Source: Paenibacillus polygoni
GTDB taxonomy: Bacteria > Bacillota > Bacilli > Paenibacillales > Paenibacillaceae
Assembly: GCF_030263935.1 (NCBI RefSeq)
Contig: NZ_CP127162.1
Coordinates: 1,249,501-1,313,500, forward strand
Direction: 5' to 3'
DNA: 64,000 nucleotides
Under the pieces are notes generated by a model, which saw only the letters and a program-made list of their open reading frames with translations, ran no database searches and was not told where the DNA came from. The number at the start of each line of letters is the position of its first letter. Position 1 is the stretch's first letter. Below, in pieces: positions 1-8,143 of the stretch. The translations under genes and the position numbers were made by a program.

Positions 1-726
1 ACTTCCGAACAAATAATGATTATGGATCTTTTGAAAGGTTTTTTCAAAGAACAAAAAATGGATAAGAATGTCCAAAAATATATTATGGATCAATTATCTA
101 AATATCTAAATGAATATAATCATTATATACTGTCATTTTCAAAAACAGACGATTCGTTACCGCTTTGGAATTATTATTCTGAGAATGAAGGATATAGTAT
201 TGGAATTGATAAAGAAGAGTTTATTGAGCAGCTTCGTAAGTATTTTAAAGAGATAGATTGTAATTCGAGAGTAATAATTACTGAAGTGATGTATTCGAAT
301 GAAGTTGGGGACGAAAAAGCAGTTAGGGATGAATTACTTCCTTTTATACATTTCAATTCTGATGATATAAATACTAAGAAGGATAGATTTGATCAACTTG
401 CATTAAAATTAGCAAATATGTCTTACTCTATAAAACATTCAGCGTACTCTTCAGAAATGGAAGAACGAATTGTAATTATATGTGAGAAAAACAGTGAGAT
501 TTCGAAGTGTGAAGAATTTAGAGTATTAAGGGGATCATTTATACCATATATTATATTTAATAAAGATAAAAGAAAAGACATTGAAATCCCCATAAAAAAA
601 GTAAAATTAAGTCCCTATCACACAATGGATGTAACAGAAAAAAGTTTATTCTATTTATTAAAGAGAAAATATCCAGGTCTTGTAGAACGTGATATTTCTC
701 AGTCACGAATCCCATCACGTTACTAG
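1..726 (+). CDS. DUF2971-family protein, 5' end cut by window edge
   Basis: The reading frame is open from the first base and ends at TAG 724-726, so the gene very likely starts outside the window. The segment ILSFSKTDDSLPLWNYYSEN followed by GYSIGID is the typical DUF2971 core (serine-phenylalanine-serine, then a W-x-x-Y motif and a glycine turn). The usual N-terminal part with a YxS motif and an NDxxE loop is missing and would lie upstream. DUF2971 proteins are of unknown function and common in accessory and defence islands. The gene is AT-rich like the other accessory genes here. The first in-frame ATG inside the window is at 16, but it has no ribosome binding site. The family call is from memory of the motif. 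Confidence 0.7.
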   Translation, partial: TSEQIMIMDLLKGFFKEQKMDKNVQKYIMDQLSKYLNEYNHYILSFSKTDDSLPLWNYYSENEGYSIGIDKEEFIEQLRKYFKEIDCNSRVIITEVMYSNEVGDEKAVRDELLPFIHFNSDDINTKKDRFDQLALKLANMSYSIKHSAYSSEMEERIVIICEKNSEISKCEEFRVLRGSFIPYIIFNKDKRKDIEIPIKKVKLSPYHTMDVTEKSLFYLLKRKYPGLVERDISQSRIPSRY

Positions 727-728
727 GA

Positions 729-768
729 GATGGAGAGACAATTAATCAATTGCCTCTCCATCTTTTTT
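729..768 (+). terminator. Rho-independent terminator of the DUF2971 gene
   Basis: GATGGAGAG at 729-737 pairs with CTCTCCATC at 754-762, and CAATT pairs with AATTG inside it, leaving a 4-nt loop. T763-T768 follow. It starts 2 bases after the stop codon. Confidence 0.9.
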
Positions 769-843
769 CATAAAGGGAAATTAAAATTTTTTCTGTTTTG
801 GACAATGAGGGAGATGTTAGAATTTGAAGGAGACACTTATATC

Positions 844-957
844 TTATAACAAATCATTCAAGCTTTGGACTAACGCCCTCGGTCTACAAGAGGCATTTTT
901 AAGAAGAGGGAGCAGCGGACAACTCCTACGGGGTTTGTGAATGCAACAACGTTAGGC
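844..957. repeat. attC-like imperfect palindrome A
   Basis: The right edge is GTTAGGC at 951-957, which fits the integron R' box GTTRRRY. The left edge TTATAAC at 844-850 is a degenerate R'' box. Inside these, CATTCAAG on the left faces TTGTGAATG on the right. The middle carries CGCCCTCGGTC and GGAGCAGCGGACA, shared with copy B at 1796. The next gene starts 24 bp after the right box. A small open frame (starting near 805) ends with TAA 847-849 inside the left box, as expected for the tail of a preceding cassette. Confidence 0.55.
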
Positions 958-981
958 GAAATTATTCTTAAGGAGAAGAGT

Positions 982-1788
982 ATGAAAAGAAAAAAGAGAA
1001 AAAAACAAAAGATAAAAGAAATAAGATTTTTAGATGGCAGAATACATGAAGGTAACTTTCTTGGGGCTGTAGTTGATAATGTTAACAATCAAATTCGTGT
1101 ATATTCCAATGATATGCTTCAAAAAAGAATTCAAAGAGACTCAAATACTATAGGAAAATCTTTTGATAAACTTTGTAGTGATGAATTAGTTCAAATGGGA
1201 GAACTATTTAGCAAAGCCAATTATCTAATAAGCAATGCTTTTTTTAGGGCAAATCATAAAGAAGATGAAATGAAAGTAACGAGTAGTAAGTTATTGATGA
1301 ACGCTGCAAGTACAATTCAAGCTGCAGTTGAATTATTGCGAATAGGATATACTTTGCAACCATGTATGTTGCTTCGATCTGTTATTGAAACTATAAGTAC
1401 AGTTGCTTACTTCATGATGGAACCGGGTGGTCATCAAGTTTACTTGGATGGAAAACTTGATGTAAACAAAACTATTAAATATGGGAAGCAATTAATACCG
1501 AATTTAGGGCAACTACAGGGAATACTAAGTAATCATTTTGTACATATTAGTTCTTTGCATTCCGATCTTAATGGAATAACAAAACACATAGAAATCACAC
1601 CTCCACTAAGGATAAATCTAAATATGATAAAGGTTTGTACTTGGTGCTTATTTGTAACAAGCGAAGTAACCTTTTATGATTATTTTGATGATCATAAATA
1701 TTGGATTAAAGTTGCTGAGGGCCAATATAAATTTATACAAAGTGATGATGATAAAAAATGGATGAGTGAGTTTTTTAAGGATGAATAA
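982..1788 (+). CDS. Hypothetical protein, possibly DUF5677/HEPN-like helical protein
   Basis: The frame is open from 937, but that part lies in the palindrome A. The ATG at 982 has an AAGGAG at 970-975 with good spacing and gives 268 residues. The N-terminus is very lysine-rich (KRKKRKKQK). The middle is predicted helical and contains LLRSVIETISTVAYFMM, an R-x-x-x-E pattern seen in DUF5677 and related HEPN-like proteins. No signal peptide is visible. The gene stands alone between two attC-like repeats (A and B), in the arrangement of a promoterless integron cassette. Function is unknown and the family link is a guess. Confidence 0.5.
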   Translation: MKRKKRKKQKIKEIRFLDGRIHEGNFLGAVVDNVNNQIRVYSNDMLQKRIQRDSNTIGKSFDKLCSDELVQMGELFSKANYLISNAFFRANHKEDEMKVTSSKLLMNAASTIQAAVELLRIGYTLQPCMLLRSVIETISTVAYFMMEPGGHQVYLDGKLDVNKTIKYGKQLIPNLGQLQGILSNHFVHISSLHSDLNGITKHIEITPPLRINLNMIKVCTWCLFVTSEVTFYDYFDDHKYWIKVAEGQYKFIQSDDDKKWMSEFFKDE

Positions 1789-1795
1789 TAACTTC

Positions 1796-1910
1796 ACCTA
1801 GCATAGAATTCACGCAACAGGCACGCGCCCTCGGTCCAGCAGAGGGATTTTGGGGGAGAAGGAGCTACCGGACACATACACTAGGTTGGTCATCGTAAAT
1901 ACGTGAAAGC
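1796..1910. repeat. attC-like imperfect palindrome B
   Basis: It starts 8 bp after the stop codon of the preceding gene. The left box ACCTAGC at 1796-1802 differs by one base from RYYYAAC and is followed by ATTCACG. The middle CGCCCTCGGTC, AGAGG.ATTTT, GGAGC and CGGACA match copy A closely. The right arm is eroded (CGTAAATACGTG) and no intact GTTRRRY is left. Confidence 0.45.
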
Positions 1911-1940
1911 CAGATGGAATCTATTAATGGGTGATGAGAG

Positions 1941-2442
1941 ATGTTTCAAAACTATTATGAAGGGAATGGACAAAGTAAAGAATGTTATTCTTATTTGGGA
2001 TTAGCATAACATTCTCAAGTATTAGAACATCAACTAGTTAATATGATAGTTTTATTAAAGAAGAGTCAAGGGGAAATTCTAACAGAAGATGACTATGAAG
2101 CTTTATATGAGAGAAAGTTTTCAAATACATTAGAACAACTAATTAATGAAATCAAACAACTCTTTATACTTCGAGATGAGGAAATAAATAAACTAAAAAG
2201 ATATTGAAATAAAAAATATATTGTTCATAAATATTTTAAAGATAGAATTAGTCTTTGCTTTACATATCAGGGAAGAGTAAGAATGATACAGAATTTGTTG
2301 ACAGAGTTAGTAGAATAGATGCTTAGCTTGATCCACATTCAATCTATAAGAAAAATTAGAAATAATGCAGAAAGTGTTAGACGGTGATGAAATAGAAAAA
2401 CAAAGAGCAGTGGAAAAAAGAAAACCAAATTTTAAATGGTAA
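1941..2442 (+). pseudogene. Decayed small helical protein (HEPN-like remnant)
   Basis: From ATG 1941 one frame continues through three stops of three kinds (TAA 2007, TGA 2205, TAG 2316) and reads sensibly on both sides of each. Readable parts include HSQVLEHQLVNMIVLLKK, then a stretch of type R-Y-stop-N-K-K-Y-I-V-H-K-Y-F and GRVRMIQNLLTELVE, then SIRKIRNNAE. The R-N-x-x-V-H-x-Y-F and I-R-N-x-x pattern recalls HEPN-type nucleases. Near 2360 the frame shifts by one and ends at TAA 2440-2442. It lies between palindromes B and C. No function is left. Confidence 0.55.
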
Positions 2443-2463
2443 ATCATAGATGATATAGACCTC

Positions 2464-2582
2464 ACCTAACATTACATTCACGCTGCAGTCATTCGCTTTT
2501 GGTCTGGAAGGAAGATTCGGAGAAGAGTATGTAACAAGACACATCCGCCTTCGTCGGACTTCGTGAATAAAGGAAGTTATGT
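2464..2582. repeat. attC-like imperfect palindrome C
   Basis: Left box ACCTAAC at 2464-2470 fits RYYYAAC exactly and is followed by ATTCACGCTG. The right arm is CTTCGTGAATAAAGGAAGTTATG, with GTTATGT at 2576-2582 one base away from GTTRRRY. An inner hairpin, TCCGCCTTCGTCGGA, lies just before the right arm. Confidence 0.5.
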
Positions 2583-2720
2583 GGAATTCCCAAAATCGAT
2601 ATTGACTGAGGAGATAGAACGAAGAAAAATGTTGAATTCTTTGTAGAACATAGTGAAAAGATATTCGGTAGTGATTATAAGATCAAATTAAGAAAGATTG
2701 GAAATAGAAAAGAATTTTGA
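2581..2720 (+). pseudogene. Short cassette-like gene with frameshift
   Basis: GTG at 2581 follows AGGAAG and begins VEFPKSILTEEIERRK. After a one-base shift near 2628 the text continues NVEFFVEHSEKIFGSDYKIK to TGA 2718-2720. The joined product would be about 46 residues. It begins at the right edge of palindrome C. No family is recognised. Confidence 0.3.
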
Positions 2721-2783
2721 TAATCAATAATAAAGGTAGTAAAAACCAGTAAAGACCCACCCATAGATTAGCGTCTTCGGTGA

Positions 2784-2960
2784 GTCCCAGTTCTAAATGA
2801 CTTAGAAGGGAATAACCATCCAAGCCAATTGTATGACCAAGTGATTGAAGCTCTTGATCTTATTAAATATAATACCACAATGAAGAATATGTAAAAGTAG
2901 AACCAGGCTATATGGAGCCGTACATATCAAATAAGTTGTTGAACACATTCTTTATAAATC
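2784..2960 (+). pseudogene. Fragment of an unrecognised gene
   Basis: An open stretch reads VLNDLEGNNHPSQLYDQVIE and ALDLIKYN, then shifts frame near 2875 to NEEYVKVEPGYMEPYISNK. It has no start codon with a ribosome site and runs into the 3' end of the MATE pseudogene on the other strand. It looks like the remains of a real protein, not random sequence, but cannot be named. Confidence 0.3.
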
Positions 2961-4150
2961 AGTTACCCTGCATAGGCATATATTGATGTGATTTAATTTT
3001 TATTTTTTCAATATATCCTAAAGAAAGTCCGACATAACAAATTCCTAATCCAATATATAATCCAGGAAGTTTAAAGTACTCGATCATAAGATAAATAATA
3101 ATAAGTGAGACCCCACAAATAAATGAAGAATAAAATAATACCCACTTTTCTAAGTTTATGGCTTGTAGCGTAGATCTTAAAATCATTTGTATTCCGTTGA
3201 TTGTACTTGCTGCAAGCGCAATAGGTAGTACTTGATGCACAATAAGCACAATATTCTCTTTGTCGGTAATCAGTCTGGCGATCGGTGATGAGAACATAAT
3301 CATTATAAGAGCAAGAGGAAGTAACAGCCCTAAAAGAAAAACGCAAGATAACCCAGTATATTCCGTACCTTTTTTTGGTTCTTTACCATATGCCTGGGCT
3401 GAAAGCGTCAAGCATACGCCTGAAAGAGCGTACATCGGGATCATAAAGAGCTCTGTTAATGTTACGATAATCGTATACACGGCCAATAACTGAACATCCA
3501 TCCTTGATACAAATGCCGTTAGTGCAATAGCAAACAAAGTATATTCAATTAAATCTTGAAGTGCTAGGGGTATGTACAGACGAAATAAGCGATAAAAAAC
3601 ATCTTTTTTTAAAACAAAAGAATAATTAAATATTTTTTATTTTCGAAAGAAAAAGATACTAAGAAGTAAGCTCATTGTATAACCGATTACAGAACCAATA
3701 GCAGCTCCTATGGCTCCCAATTCAGGGAATCCAAATTTTCCGTAAACAAGTACATAATCTACGCATACATTCACTATACTAGCGGCAGTTAAGCTATACA
3801 CTAATATGTGAGATTTATTGATGTTTTTAAAATAAGATGAGAAATTAAATAAAATCAAATTTATACCAATAGTTAAACCGGCTACATTTAGATATTCTCC
3901 AGCCACAGAAAGGGTTTCATCATTTAAGCCATAGATAATCTCCATTATTTTTGTTCCATAGCCTAAAATAAGAATTTCACATAAAACTCCGATTAGTAAA
4001 GAAATGCTCATTGTTACAATAAAAGATTCGCCGAATTTATTAATATTGTTTTCCCCTTATTGACCTCCAACGATATTAAATGCACTATATAACATTCCTA
4101 TCGTGCCGGTAATAAGAAATATAAAAGAAGAAGCCACACCAACTGTGAAC
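2959..4150 (-). pseudogene. MATE-family efflux transporter, truncated and with nonsense mutations
   Basis: The sequence is nearly the same as the intact MATE gene at 8144-9472, over about 1.15 kb. It lacks the first 55 or so codons: similarity stops at about 4147, where the IS3-like element begins. Two in-frame TAA codons break it, one at 3637-3639 (a TAT or TAC codon in the intact copy) and one near 4056, where bases are missing after GGQ. The remaining part covers the transmembrane helices of both halves. It should give no working transporter. Its C-terminus also differs from that of the intact copy. Confidence 0.85.
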
Positions 4151-5360
4151 TGAACCCTATAAAGTAGACAGTTTTAAAAAAAGGATGTGCCGCTTTTTAA
4201 GAGGCAATGAGATGACTTCGATATGCTGCCGGAGTCATCTATTTTAATGTCCATTGGCGCGTTATCTAGGCAGTTTCCCCTTCGTGACAGAGATTGTAGG
4301 AATCTCTTCCTCTTCACACGAGACTGGTACTCTGGGTGGGTGTAATGAAAACCTTGATCCGAGTGAATCATGGCTTCTGGATGCAGTCGATTCCCGATAG
4401 AGTTTTCTAATTTGCTTAACGTTAGATAGACAATTTCCATCCGTAAACTCGCTGAAAGTTCATAGGCGACAATTTCTCGTGTCGCCACATCTTTCACACA
4501 AGGCAAATAAGCCGTTTTACCACCCTGAATTTGCAAGTAAGTAATATCGGTTGAGAATGTTTTCCGAGGTTCCTCATGGTGGAACTGATGTTTAAAGTGG
4601 CTTGGTACTTGGCGGTGAGCTTCTGTGGCTTTGGCTAGTGTTCGATAGGGATTTGCTTTTCGTACTTTGGCAAAGAAGTGAAACTTGCACACTAATCGCA
4701 AGATTTTTTATGATTCATGGGCTGACCGGCTTTTCAGCAACTTCCATATACAAACCGCATAACCAACTTTTCCATCGTCTTATTCATAAATTTCTTTTAG
4801 AAAGACATAATCTTGATAATCGGATTCCTCAGAGAGGGCCCGTTTTTCCCCGTTTTGAAGCCACTTGCAATAGCTACTAGGGCTCACTTTAGCCACTTCA
4901 CATAAATAACGGACCATGATCTTCAATTGATACAGTCGAATCGTTTCATTGATGACTTGGTATCTCTCTCGAGCTGTTAACGACGATTCATTTTCGCCTG
5001 CCTTTCTAACTCGTATAGCTTTTTTAGTAACGACAATTCCGCCTCTAGCAGCCGAATACGCACTTCTGCTTGGGCTAATTTCCTCTCTTAGGAGGCATTT
5101 TCTTTCTTAGGACATCCTTTACTGCCTTTTCCTCCCAGCTCTTCGAAAAATTCATTTTCTCCATAGGTATGAAAGGTTCTGCGCCAACGATCTAAGGCAC
5201 TTCGTTCTTTACTTAGGCCAATCACCTTCAAATCAAACTTAGCTTCTGTGATACTCCGCTCTAAAATAGTAATGTTAGTATAACGGGACTTTTCTAGAAA
5301 GAAAATAGAAAAATCCCGAATAGAGTCACTTTTTTTTAAGTGTCTACCATTCGGGGTTCA
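4151..5360 (-). mobile_element. Degraded IS3-family insertion sequence
   Basis: The ends are 20-bp imperfect inverted repeats: TGAACCCTATAAAGTAGACA at 4151-4170, and the complement of TGTCTACCATTCGGGGTTCA at 5341-5360. TGAACCC and GTAGACA are shared by both. The size of 1210 bp suits IS3-family elements. Inside are decayed orfA and orfB reading frames on the minus strand. The flanking bases (GAAC on the left, GTTT on the right) form no direct target duplication. The right flank does not continue the MATE gene, so DNA next to the element was deleted or rearranged after insertion. Confidence 0.8.
4174..5330 (-). pseudogene. IS3-family transposase orfA/orfB remnants
   Basis: The largest open piece (4174-4701) has the retroviral-integrase-like core with FSTDITYLQ (first Asp) and MIHSDQGFHYTH (second Asp). 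The final DDE glutamate is gone: after GNCLDNAP the text changes to MDIKIDD in place of the usual E-S-F-F. Upstream pieces read VRYLCEVAKVSPSSYCKW (orfB N-terminus) and, at 4980-5280, GLSKERSALDRWRRTFHTYG and RIRLLEAELSLLKKLYELER (orfA helix-turn-helix and leucine zipper). They are separated by frameshifts and stops. The element cannot move by its own transposase. Confidence 0.8.
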
Positions 5361-5753
5361 GTTTATTCCCGAAGCTTGGTCTTTCTTTTTTTGTGAAGGA
5401 GAAAATGAACAATGAATTAGACAAGTACGAATTCACAAAATAGACAAAAATTAGTTGGGGAATTTCCCATAATTGCAACGTTTGTACAGTAAAAGCTTAC
5501 ATATTTCTCGTCTGACGTGACGTCTTGTGAAGACTTGATATCCAGTTCTAATCCAGATTGTCATTGGAGAGTATTATTTTGCTCTCCTCTACAATAACCA
5601 TGCAGATCAGCTTTTTTACTTCAAGAGATAGAACATTCGAGACCCATTCTGATTGGAGGGATGTTTATCATTGTAAAGTGTTTCTTTTAGCATCGTTTAA
5701 GTATTTTGTTTTTTAATCAAATGATTAACAATTCAAACGGAGAGGTGAGTATT
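5361..5753. other. Gene-free stretch between the IS remnant and the metalloprotease
   Basis: No convincing open frame is seen. A weak hairpin GGAGAG (5566-5571)/CTCTCC (5582-5587) lies in the middle. A single GGGGAATTTCCC stands at 5457-5468. The promoter of the protease should be here, but no clear -35/-10 pair stands out. Confidence 0.4.
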
Positions 5754-6362
5754 TTGAAGAGACGTTGGATGGTGATGTTGACAAGCCTAATGGCTGTTTT
5801 TCTCATTACAGCATCCGTCAAGGCAGCAAGTTCAGATTATTATAGTGGATCGTGGGATACGAGTAATACAACCAGCTTAAGTATAGCTGTAGGATCCAGT
5901 ATGTCATCGCATTTAAGTTCTTTTCAAAGCTGGTATACCGGTTGGAATGGTGTATCCTCCAAAGTGGGTTTGGCAAAGCCTTATGAGCAATCGAGTCTTG
6001 ACCAAACGCCGCACTTCTCAAGAATTAATATCATTGGGAAGAACCTTGGTGCTACAGGTAACTGGGCTGAAGCTTGTAATTATAAATATAGTGTTTTATG
6101 GGGATACACGTGTGATTGGAACGGATCTTGGAAAGACTCCGTTATTGAGTTCAATATCAACACGGATTCAACAACGAAAAAAGGGTATTCCTTTCACAGC
6201 GCTAATCTAAAGAAAAAAATATTTCTGCATGAATTAGGGCACTCATTAGGTCTTAAACATCCAGATACTTCTTCAAGTGCAATTATGAAACAAGGGGATA
6301 ATGGTTACTATGTTGTACAGCCCTATGATAAGTCCAATCTGAAAGAGAAATATGGGAACTAA
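5754..6362 (+). CDS. Secreted matrixin-like zinc metalloprotease
   Basis: The catalytic motif HELGHSLGLKH is an HExxHxxGxxH zinc site of the metzincin type, and SAIMKQG 12 residues on is the Met-turn. An N-terminal signal peptide is clear: KRRW, a hydrophobic stretch, then a cut near VKA-ASS. The frame opens at a TTG at 5706, but GGAGAGG at 5739-5745 points to the TTG at 5754, giving 202 residues. This is short for a metzincin and amounts to little more than a catalytic domain. Six bases and a ribosome site separate it from a small exported protein, probably in the same operon. The substrate is unknown. Confidence 0.8.
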   Translation: MKRRWMVMLTSLMAVFLITASVKAASSDYYSGSWDTSNTTSLSIAVGSSMSSHLSSFQSWYTGWNGVSSKVGLAKPYEQSSLDQTPHFSRINIIGKNLGATGNWAEACNYKYSVLWGYTCDWNGSWKDSVIEFNINTDSTTKKGYSFHSANLKKKIFLHELGHSLGLKHPDTSSSAIMKQGDNGYYVVQPYDKSNLKEKYGN

Positions 6363-6379
6363 AATATGGAGGTGCTGAC

Positions 6380-6970
6380 ATGAAAAAGTGGGTGACGGCC
6401 GGATTAATAGCTGTACTGGGAGTTAGCATGTTTTTCGGATATAAGCATTTAAATGCACAAGAATTACGTCCAGACGCAGATTACTACAATTACTCACTTT
6501 CTGAGATGGAATCATTAGCTACTGTAATCGTGGAGGCAGATTGGGAAGAGGAGACGAATTCAATCGTTGAATTGGATGAGAAGGATAAATATCCATTGGA
6601 TACACGTACATTTTCAAATATTAAAGTGAAAAAGGTTTATAAGGGATCGGTGAAGGAAGGTGAAGAATTAAACGTTGTAGAGTACTATGCCAAGTGGAGA
6701 GATGTGGCAGGCGCATATGTGAAATATCCAAATGAACTGTATCAACCTTTGATTGCCGGTAAAAACTACCTGCTTTTTCTATATCAAAGTCCAGATGAGT
6801 CAACAGGTTCATATGAGATTATCGGAAACCATCAAGGAAAATATGTTTATCCGGAAAGTGAAAGTAACATGAGTATTCAATCCACTAGTGAACTGGATAT
6901 TGCTGAAAAGGATGAACATTATACTGCCCTGTATAATCAAGTGAGCGAGAAATATTTTAGTCGGCCATAG
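6380..6970 (+). CDS. Exported protein of unknown function, family member 1 of 3
   Basis: It has a 196-residue product with an N-terminal membrane anchor or signal (MKKWVTAGLIAVLGVSMFFG). GGAGG precedes the ATG at the right distance. The body has the plan SLSEMESLATVIVEADW, then a beta-strand region ending in KVKKVYKGSVKEGEELNVVE, then LIAGKNYLLFLYQS and GNHQGKYVY. The same plan (a membrane or lipid anchor, 'A-x-V-I-V-x-A', 'LxxGxxYxLFL', 'GxYQGKY') recurs in the proteins at 12280 and 22391, so these are paralogues. It probably sits outside the membrane. Its likely operon partner is the metalloprotease upstream. Confidence 0.65.
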   Translation: MKKWVTAGLIAVLGVSMFFGYKHLNAQELRPDADYYNYSLSEMESLATVIVEADWEEETNSIVELDEKDKYPLDTRTFSNIKVKKVYKGSVKEGEELNVVEYYAKWRDVAGAYVKYPNELYQPLIAGKNYLLFLYQSPDESTGSYEIIGNHQGKYVYPESESNMSIQSTSELDIAEKDEHYTALYNQVSEKYFSRP

Positions 6971-6985
6971 TTTTAAAAGTAGCAG

Positions 6986-7028
6986 AAGGTCATCTATTTC
7001 CTTTTGTATTGGATAGATGACCTTTTTT
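6986..7028 (+). terminator. Rho-independent terminator
   Basis: AAGGTCATCTAT (6986-6997) pairs with ATAGATGACCTT (7013-7024), and six T residues follow. It closes the protease operon. Confidence 0.92.
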
Positions 7029-7196
7029 AGAGTTGAGAAGCTACTTAAGGATGACGATAACCCTAAAAAAGCTTAATATTAGTAAATATAGAACAGAAAA
7101 TTATGAAAGGACATTGGAAACATTGGGTTATATAAGTTAAGAAATTCTGAATGTGACCTGAAAGATAGGCCAATCTTATAGTTGAGGATGATTCAT

Positions 7197-7743
7197 GTGA
7201 AGCAAGGACTCATTGTGTTTTTGAAAGGAATTTCAAGTTCGGGAAAAGACGAGCATCTCGATGGAACTGAAAAATCAGATAGATATTCCTTTTTATCATC
7301 TATCTATTCGTAATCATAATCAATTTATCGATAATACATATCCAGATATGTCGACTACAAGGGAATTAGATGATCACGTTGTCGAAGATATCCTTTTTGA
7401 TCTGATCATCTCCGTGCAAATTGTTTTCGGAAATGGGTTTGAATGTCATCGTGGATACCGTCATCGACAATGACAAGTGGTTTAATGATTTTTATGATTT
7501 ACTTTCGGAGCATCTATATTGTTTGTAGGCGTACGATGCTCGAAAGAAGAACTCATAAGAAGAGAGCAAATAAGAGGAGATAGAAAGATTGGACTAGCAA
7601 ATTAAAAGTTCAACAAAGTATATTGCTTTAATGAATATGACCTTGAAGTAAATACTGAAAAGTTGAATCCAACAGAATGCGCCGAAAAGATATTAAGTTT
7701 TATTAAGTCCAATAAGGATTACTCGGTATTTAAGAAATTGAAG
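7197..7743 (+). pseudogene. Chloramphenicol-phosphotransferase-like P-loop kinase, broken
   Basis: GTG 7197 after GAGGATG begins VKQGLIVFLKGISSSGK, a P-loop that is then shifted out of frame (bases missing near 7250). The text goes on in other frames as MELKNQIDIPFYHLSI, TRELDDHVVEDILFDLI, MGLNVIVDTVIDNDKWFNDF, LFVGVRCSKEELIRREQIRG and YDLEVNTEKLNP, with several frameshifts and a TAA near 7603. FVGV-C-x-x-E-E-L-x-R-R-E and Y-D-L-E-V-x-T are characteristic of CPT-like kinases, whose substrates vary. Three intact small P-loop kinases elsewhere in the window (18114, 25831, 57749) show that such genes are common here. Confidence 0.75.
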
Positions 7744-8061
7744 TGTATGACATCAGATAACAACGTTCTGATCTTCAGTCCGTTTGACCCTTGGTTCGTA
7801 AGAGAGGTAGGCATAGAAGTAGATTCAGCTTACAACCCTAAGATGCTAAGTCTGACGACCCGGTAGCTACACTACTTTAAGCTGCTTGAATGTCAGGATA
7901 CACGATCGATAGATGATATTGCTGAAGAATACCGTTCTTTAACTGAAATTTTACAGTTTGATATCCTTATGCTGGGACAGTACTTGAGGGAATTGCAAAT
8001 TCATATGATAGATATGTTGTACTTTGAGAAGATTCTAGAGCAGAGACTGAAAAAAATTTAG
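7744..8061 (+). pseudogene. Unrecognised gene fragment with in-frame TAG
   Basis: In the same frame as the last part of the kinase remnant, the text runs MTSDNNVLIFSPFDPWFVRE, meets TAG at 7864-7866, and continues without shift as LHYFKLLECQDTRSIDDIAE to TAG 8059-8061. It is probably the 3' part of another gene joined to the kinase remnant by deletion. No family is recognised. Confidence 0.4.
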
Positions 8062-8087
8062 AATTTTAGGGAAAATATTTATTCGAT

Positions 8088-8123
8088 AAAGAACAGACGC
8101 TAATATTATAGCATCTGTTCTTT
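8088..8123. terminator. Bidirectional terminator hairpin
   Basis: AAAGAACAGACGC (8088-8100) pairs with GCATCTGTTCTTT (8111-8123) with one mismatch, and T-runs or A-runs lie on both sides. It can serve the minus-strand MATE gene that ends at 8144. Confidence 0.75.
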
Positions 8124-8143
8124 ATTTTTATTTCCTGGTCTAA

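Noticed and set aside
1941..2387. Genetic code change, because TAA, TGA and TAG all occur in one readable frame
   Set aside because: All core genes use the three stops normally, and the same remnant later shifts frame. Ordinary gene decay explains it.
3071..3346. Second minus-strand frame in the MATE pseudogene, also seen in the intact copy at 8253-8519
   Set aside because: It occurs in both copies because they are duplicates; tyrosine/serine-rich shadow of the transporter frame.
4147..5364. Target site duplication for the IS3-like element
   Set aside because: The bases on both sides (GAAC and GTTT) are not direct repeats; the element has been rearranged since insertion.
5457..5468. GGGGAATTTCCC, similar to the NreC-like sites
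   Set aside because: It is a single site about 290 bp before the protease gene, has an extra base in the centre and no nearby -10 at the right distance. Probably chance.
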